Assembly (NCBI GenBank): GCA_025267735.1
Contig: CM046297.1
Location: 12,460,515 to 12,524,514 of the forward strand
DNA from: Mactra quadrangularis
Lineage: Eukaryota; Mollusca; Bivalvia; Venerida; Mactridae
DNA length: 64,000 bases
Reading direction: 5' to 3'
The first letter of the stretch is position 1; every line of letters starts with the position of its first letter. The notes beneath the pieces are model-generated. The model was not told where the DNA came from, made no database searches, and worked only from the letters and a program-made list of their open reading frames with translations. The position numbers were made by a program, and so were the translations under genes. This document shows positions 13,301-22,400 of this stretch, piece by piece.

Positions 13301-16300
13301 ACAATGTATAATGGCATTGATATTTATATTCTTTGCTTGTTTATGTCCATGTATTGCTTTTGGTGGTTTATATGGTAAGTTTATTTGTTTATACGGGTTT
13401 AACGCCGTGTCAACTCATTTTTTAATTATCTTACTGCATCCAGTGCACCTAACCTAGCTTTCCTGGGCCCATGGGTATAAGCGGTACTCACCTACCCTTC
13501 CACAAAGCCAGAAACTTCTCCATATACCTAATTAATGGAGGAAAATCAGCTTTATTGTCAAATTTTCATGGAAAGGTGTAACTTTCCCAGGTGGGATTCA
13601 AAAACGTACCCCATTTAGGGTCACTAGATCCAAAATCCAGAAACACTACCAACTGCGCTACTGACCTTGGTTGTGGTATGTATATGGAATAACTTATTTT
13701 ATATACTTCAAATGTTACATTTGAATATACCACTAACACAAGAGTATGACTTACACTGTCAACTATAATTACCCACTATTGGGGGGTTGGGGGGGCTATG
13801 CAATGATTATTTTGTTTGCCTTACTTTGCAACACTACAGTGTTACCTGCTTGGGTAATGTCATTGGCATCCCCAGTTTTTTTCATGTATTTTGATAAGCA
13901 TGCCAAAACAAGTGTTTATGCTTTATTCTACAACAAAATACTGGGTATCGAAAGAAAACTGTATGTTATTTCAATTCTAACACAGAACAATGAATAATTT
14001 GGCCTTTGAGTTAATGAACGAAGGGGTAAATTATAACAGCTGTGTATGTGTTGAATATTAAAATATAAATTGCCTCACATTAAATATAGAATAAAAACAC
14101 AAGTGCCTATGTTAGAATATAATGTATTACATTATATCATATCATATTGTATTATATTACATTATATTACATAACATTATAATACATTACATTGCATTTA
14201 TATATCATTATATTACATAACATTGCATTTATATATCATTTACCTTGCATCGCATCGCATCGCATCGCATCGCATCGTATCGTATCGTATCGTATCGTAT
14301 CGTATTGTATTGTATTGTATTGTATTATTATTATACTATTATTATACTATTATATTATATTATTATTATATTATTTTATTATATTATAATTATTATATTA
14401 TATTGTGTTATAATTATTATATTATATTATTATATTGTATTGTATTGTATTGTATTGTATTGTATCGTATCATATCGTATCGTATCGTATCATCTATCAT
14501 CTATCATCTATCATCTATCATCTATCATCTATCATATATTATATTATATTATATTATATTATATTATATTATATTATATTATATTATATTACACTATATT
14601 ATATTATATATTTACCAGGTGAGAAGACATATGGAAAGATAGGTCTAGTAGAGACTATATTTGCTACATCTATAACTAATCTAATATTTGGTCTATTTTC
14701 TGGACAACCTCTTATATTATATGGTGCTACTGGTCCTGTATTAGTCTTTGAAAAACATCTCTTTGCTGTAAGTATCAGACTTTATATCTTAGTTCTACAT
14801 AGTCTGACGATTGTCAGATTGAGAACATTAAATTATTAATATAATTGCAAATTACAATGTATTTTCTTGTTACTATTTTCATTTGTAAGCAGTATTTGAT
14901 CAGATAATGAAGCTGTGATTTGGGAACAGTTAAACAGTTGTCCCTCAGAGTTGGTAATAGTGTCACTATCCACTCAACGCCGGGCCAGCAATTTGACTGT
15001 TTTCAAATCAAATATGGAATAACTGTATCATTATCCAGTGATATAACTCAATATCTTTTTGATTATGAGTATTAGCGTCTTGTTATTTCCTTACAGTTTT
15101 TATCCAACAACATTTTTACTTTTCATCATGTCACCTGTCTGTGTAAAAATGTAAGAATTACAACATAGTTTTTACTACATAAACAGAATACTTTGGCAAT
15201 ACGACACAAATTCAAAGCTAACAGCCTGAATAGCTAGCTCAGTTGGTAGCTCACAACTCTACTGATTGAAGGGCCATGGCTTTAATTCTCAGGCCAAGCA
15301 TGCTTTGGTGAAATACAAACTAAACTAGTTTAAGAAGCCTGATTAAATCAGAAATTTGATATTTTTAGCTCTCATTAGTGAGTAATGCTACAGTTGTTAT
15401 TATTATTATTATTATAAACTAATGTTTTATTTTATTATATTTTTACAGTTTTGTAAATCAAGTCATATAGATTTTCTAACATGGCGTGTATGGATCGGAC
15501 TGTGGGTGTTCATTATAACATTGATAGTGTTAGCATTAGAAGGAAGTTTTATAGTTAAATATATAACAAGATTTGTGGAAGAAGTTTTTGCTATATTGAT
15601 CTCTCTTATCTTTATTAACGAAGTCGTACAAAAACTTATCGAGGTATGTATTCTTTGAATTATCTTTATACCCTTCCATGAAAATTTGACAAAAATGTCG
15701 ATTTTCCTCCATTGATTAGATAATATGGACAAGTTTCCGGCCTTGTGGAAGGGTAGGTGAGTACTGGTTATAGACAATGGTCCAGGAAAGCTAGGTTAGG
15801 TGCGCTGGATGCCGTAAAATGACCTAAATTGTGTTGATACGGCGTTAACTCCAATAAATAAATTAAACTCACTAGAGCTAGTTCAGGGTGAGCTTTTAGA
15901 ATTGTTGAATGTCTGGCATTTGGCCATGTTAGTTTGTGAAAACCCTTGTGGTCACATTTTTGCCTCAATTATTATCAAACTTTGTGAGGATGCTTGTCTA
16001 GGTAATTGCTCGAATAAGTTTAAACATTGGTCATCTTGAACTAGAAATATCTTGTTTAACACTATAGTGGCTACTTTTTGTATCCAAATATCCTGGCCCT
16101 CTTTGTTTGTTGGGATACGGATAAAAATTGATTTTTCCTCTTGATATGAAAGGGTTACTGCAAGTATTGTGTTAAGGGCTCAGTCAAGAAAAAGTCAAAA
16201 TGTTTGTATGAAATGTACCAAGAAAATTAATACCATCTCTTAAAACTCAAGATCAGTACAAAGTAAAGCAACTAGGACCGGGAAAAATATTTGAAAATTT

Positions 16301-19300
16301 GAAATGTCTCAAAATATTTGAATGTTGAAAAACCAAAACAAATATTCAAAATTCAGAACATAAAAATTGGCTTTTTCAATTTTTGTCCTAATAAGTTACA
16401 GTTAAAATCATAGTTTTAGAAGCCTGATTAAATCAGAAATTTGATATTTTTAGCTCTCACTAATGAGTAAAGCTACAGTCCCATAAACATAAAAATAGCC
16501 TTGAAGGGACTGTATGTGCGCCATGCGATCAAGCTCCGCAAGGACCCATACGAACTCTTGCATACCCGTACTGACTGTTACGTTTTAACGAGGGTCCATG
16601 AGATGAGCCTTGGTTACACGTATCAGTTTCAAAGTCAAATCGTGAACAAAATCGTGGCGGAATATGGACTAAACTTGCATATCTTCCAGCTATGGATCTG
16701 TACTGGTGTGTTGTTTTGTGCCATGTGCTTATGGTCATCTTAAAAAGCAAGGCTTCCCACGGCCTATGGCTGTCTGCATGTACCGGTCCGCAACAAGCCA
16801 TGTTTTTATTGGACTGAGGTATTAGCAATAATTATTTTCTCTTACTTTCAGATATATAAGGAACACCCGCTCAGGGAGAAAGATTTTTACTGTGATAGTT
16901 TAAATATAAACAAACCTAACAATGATAGTTTAGAAAATATAACAAAAACTTTAGCAACTATAAGTGCTGCTACCGTTGGTCCTATAGCTCAATCTTTACT
17001 ACAGACTACATTGTCTGCGGGTCCCAACAAGGGAAGTGATGATAGTAACTATGGCAACGTAGAGGAATATTCTAGAATGGAGGATGATTCCCATGGGAAA
17101 GGACATTATTCTGAGAACAAGAATGAACCTAATACAGCATTGTTGTCTACTATACTTATATTTGGAACATTCCTGATTGCTTATTTTTTGAGAATTTTTA
17201 GAAATAGTAGATTTCTGGGACGTAGTGTAAGTATTGCTTTAATAACTATTTGAATATTTTTCTTATAAGTACTCAATTATAATAATTGTACGTCTTAGCT
17301 GCTTTCATTCCCAGTGAATAGAACATTAAATTAATCGAGGGTTGCCTGCAAGACTGTAGAAACTCGCCTTTTAATGCAATGCACTTATTACAGCGGGCAA
17401 CACTCAATTTGAGTTGAATTTCAAGAGTTAGGTTTAATTCTTGGTTAATGCTGGTCATATCTCTCCAAAATAGCTAAATAGAACTCGAAGTTGTGGGTTT
17501 TTTCCTGCCAAAAGTGGTTTGTTTGCACTGGATGTGTCAGTGTACAGGTTGTATTCTAGGTCATGCATGTTTTTGTACTTTAAACAATGGACTTGTCCAC
17601 TAAATACGTGAATAAGCTGATGCATGAACAACATTTACTGATTTAACATATCCCTTTGATATTTTCGTTTATTTTAATTAGTGTATATGCACATTATAGA
17701 TTTTATACAATAAGAATTATGGGTTTATTAAATAAGTGTAAACTAACTAAACTATTAATTCTTAGAAATAAATCACCCCTATATATTAGTGTGTAATGAA
17801 ACTGGTAATGTTTGTATATGCAATGTTTACATGGACGACCTGTACCATATATGTCAACTGGTGTAGTAGACAGTATGCTGGCAACGATTGTTTCTAATGG
17901 AGATATAAATGACCATTGTTTTTTTGGTATAGTCCATTTTTTCTCAACTGTCAAATTTTGAATAATTTCATAGTGAATAATTTCACACTATCTCAATATC
18001 ACAAGTGTTAGACAAAGAACTCAGAGTCACCTTGAAATTATTCATGTTTTGAGAGTTGAGAAAAAACAAACTATAATAAATTCTGTTTCTATGAATTAAA
18101 TATTTTATACAAGTGATATTATATTTGTAGGCCAGAAGAGCATTAGGAGATTTTGGTATATTTACAGCTATAGTATGTATGGTATTGTTTGATTATATAT
18201 GTGCTGGAACTTATACACAGGTATGTGAAATTTTAACTTATCTATGTTATGGTACAGACATTTTGAATTTACAGACATCATGTATAGAGCGACATTGGTC
18301 TTACTTTTCTTGATATCTTGTTATATAATATTGCATCCTCAGTTTAAATACCTTTGTATATTAATACTGGAGTTGATATATTCCTATGTGCTGATATGGC
18401 ATTCGCTACGGCATTATAACCAAATAATTAGCCATTATGGAAAAAACATGGTCGAGTTTTCTCATAAAGACTGTGCTTTTTCTTTCCCCAGAAAAAATGC
18501 TGCCATTTGATTGTTGGTACAATCTGAGTGTTTTTGATAGGGACCCTATCTGTGACGACTTTAGTACCTAATTATTATAGTTAATAAACAAAAATGTCAA
18601 TAATGAAATGTTTTCAGGCTCTGGCTAATATGACTGTCTTCAGCCAAATAACAAGGCCATTATGAAAACACTAAATAACATTATATTATTTATTAATGTT
18701 ATTATTTTACAGAAACTATATATACCATCAACATTTAGTCATTCTGATGGTACTATAAGTAAATGGTTTGTGAATCCATTAGGAGACAAAGAACCTTTAC
18801 AGATATGGTTAATGTTTGTAGCAGCTATACCTGGATTCCTTATATTTTTATTATTGTTCCTAGAGAGTCAACTGACACAGTATGTATAGTACTTTTTATT
18901 ATATCATAGTTATAGTTGAATTGTTTCAAAAAGTGGCTCTTACTATATTTAGTATTTAAAACCATTAGAATTCAGTTACATTAATAGTATCATCAATTGC
19001 TTTCGGCGCGATATAACCTTACTGTGTTGGTGCACTGTAAAACCCAAACTAACTAACAAACAAACGATATTTAGCATTTGTGGTTAAACTCACCAACATT
19101 ATAGAGGTCACATTTTTCAAGGCAATTCATAATTTGCTTAGTCTCAATTTTAAATGCAAATATTTTGTATATTTGTTTTTGCTGCAACTATTAGTTACTA
19201 ATAATCAGTCAGGTAGCAATTAACCTCATTAAAATCAGAACTTAAGTAGACCATTTAGGTACAATCTTGGAATCAAAATATCCCAAGCTAGAAACCCACT

Positions 19301-19389
19301 GAGGTCCACATGGAAGATTGGATTTATCCAAATGTGTAGCCTCATTAAATAAAGTCATTATTTTATTATTATCATTATTATTATTATTA

Positions 19390-19457
<68 letters not shown>

Positions 19458-22400
19458 CCACCTCAAATTTCCTTGAGCAAGAAGTTAAGCTTATATTGTT
19501 TTACCCTTTCCATGATATAAATTAAAATTGTAAACAATACCTGTTTGAAGGTTACTTCAATTTTAAAGTGAGTGCAGTTGTGTGAATGTCAAACACTTTA
19601 CTTTAGATCCTAAATAAAACTGGGTATTTTAATTTCTGGTGATTTACCTTGCATTTCAACATATTTAGTCATATCATGGCAGTCAGTCATCCTACTGTAA
19701 GTCCAAACTCCTCACAATGCTTATGTCATGCTTTGCTACTTAACCACTGCCATCACAAGACGCTAGTTATATCTTGTGACAAATAATAGTGACTGCCATG
19801 AAAACATTGTTAATTTTACAAATTATTAATTAAAGCCATTATTTTAATCTTTATGTACTTTGAACATCATAATTTACAACAAGAAGACTCATTTTATAGA
19901 AAATATTGAATTCTAAAAGAAAAGATGAAAACAAATATTCGGCTCTCTGAGGGACGAATTAATTGTGGTGGCAGTGGTTATTGATTTAATAAAGGGAAAT
20001 AATCACTGCAGGGAGTTTGCTCTTAATCAATACTTCTAATTCAAAGCTTTTAAACTAGTACTAAGCTCACATCCTTGTAAAAAATGGGTCATAACTTCCC
20101 TATTTGATACAAAGGTAGACAAGAGCATGGCTGTAAAAAACCTCATGACCAAACTCCATCAATGTACTACAAATATTCAAGCTCGTAAATTGTAATAACT
20201 TATTATACCCCCGCTTCGAAGAAGAGGTGGGTATACTGTTTTACCCTTGTCCGTCCGTCCGTTACAAAATTTCCATCGCAGTTTTCTCAGCAACTATAAC
20301 ATGCAGCAGCCTAATACTTTGCATATTGCTTCATCCCATAGTCCCATGTGGTGTAAAGCGATTTCATGCTCCTTGCTCATCTACTTCCTGTTTGTCGCAT
20401 ATTTTTAGATTTTTGCGGGGGTATCACTAGTGAGCATTAGCTCACAGATTTACTTGTTTTGTATTATTTTGACAGGATGTTGTTACACAAAGAAGAATTT
20501 AAGTTAAAGAAAGGATCAGGCTTTCATTTAGATCAGTTTATTCTTGGTATAACAACATTTATGTGTTCTTTATTTGGTCTTCCGTGGATGTGTCCAGCTA
20601 CAGTTAGATCAGTAGCACATGTCTCAGCTTTAGCTGTAATGAGTAGAACTCATGCTCCTGGTGAAAAACCTAAACTTGTAGAAGTCAGAGATCAAAGAGT
20701 GACAAATATTGTCATGAATATTTTAATAGGTAAGTTGTTGACTTAAGATTTTGTTGATTTTATCAACTTTTATTTCTATGGAGAGTATGAAGATCTATTT
20801 TATTTGGCAAACAGATGATCTGCCAGAAGTACACAAGGTCTTCTGAAATGTTTCTTTAGTTGTCTTGTTCACTTATTTAAGAAAAAATCTAAGGCTTGGT
20901 TGGTAGGGTGAACTTATGAGCTGCTGGTGTAAGTAAAGCTGTTTTCAAATTATTTTATTCATTTATTCCATCGGTGGCAGGACAGGGCTTTCTTCCGTAT
21001 TTGGGAAAGGGGCCTGGGGCCTTTTTTATAAACATTCGCGGAAATTTTAACGCAATTTCATAGATAGGGGAATAAAAAAATCCAAGTTTAAATCCAAATT
21101 TTGTGAAAACTGCATGATTTTAAAGAAATTTCAAGAGGGGAACACCTGTAAATGGCCCCTGTTATATAAGTAAAAAATAGGTCTGCTAGAAAAGCTAGGT
21201 GTGACTAAACAGCATCTTGTTCAATGTATCTTATGACAGTTGGTAAAAGACACATAAAGTATAGAAAGTTATTTAGAATTTACTTCAAAATCTTCTATTG
21301 TGTCCAATTTGTTGCTGATGTAGAATCAGTCAGGGAACATTTTGTTAACAGTAAGACTATTATATTTTTAGTATCAAAATACGATTAATAGTATCAGTGT
21401 TCTATTTATAGTATCAATGTACAATACTGGACCAACATTAGCATGGGATTCTGTATTACATGCTGCTCCTATAACAGTAATTTTTGGTGTATTTTTAGTG
21501 ACATGGTTTTAGCATCACTGTTCTATTTATAGTAACATTGTTCTATTTTTAGTATCACTGTTCTATTTATAGTAACATGGTTCTATTTTGTTATCATTGT
21601 TCTATTTATAGTAACATGCTTCTGTTATAGTATCACTGTTCTATTTGTAGTAACAATGTTTTATTTTGGTATCACTGTTCTATTTATAGTAACAATGTTC
21701 TATTTTAGTATCATTGTTCTATTTATTATAATAGTAATAATGTTCTATTTATAGCAACATTGTCTATTTATAGTAATAATATTATATTTTGGTATCATTG
21801 TTCTATTTATTGTAACAATGTTCTATTTTGGTATCATTGTTCTATTTATAGTAACAATGTTCTATTTTGGTATCATTGTTCTATTTATAGTAACAATGTT
21901 CTATTTTGGTATCATTGTTCTATTTATAGTAACAATGTTCTATTTTGGTATCACTGTTCTATTTATAGTAACAATGTTCTATTTTGGTATCACTGTTCTA
22001 TTATAGTAACAATGTTCTATTTTGGTATCGCTGTTCTATTTATAGTAACAATGTTCTATTTTAGTATCATTGTTCTATTTATTATAATAGTAATAATGTT
22101 CTATTTATAGCAACATTGTCTATTTATAGTAATAATGTTCTATTTTGGTATCATTGTTCTATTTATTGTAACAATGTTCTATTTTGGTATCAATGTTCTA
22201 TTTATAGTAACAATGTTCTATTTTGGTATCACTGTTCTATTTATAGTAACAATGTTCTATTTTGGTATAACTGTACTATATATAGTAACACTATTCTATT
22301 TATAGTAATATAATGTTATAATTTCCTATGTTTTCAGGATCATCATTAGCATGGGGTTCAGTATTACGAGCTGTACCTATAGCAGTATTATTTGGTGTAT

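Noticed and set aside
14192..14642. Tyr/Ile/Ser-rich open frames
   Set aside because: Translation of a pentanucleotide microsatellite; the real coding begins only at 14619 in one frame.
19242..19466. Poly-asparagine protein on the reverse strand
   Set aside because: Translation of an (ATT)n repeat inside an SLC4 intron.
21760..22313. Repeat protein ([13 protein letters not shown] units)
   Set aside because: Translation of the intronic 39-bp minisatellite.
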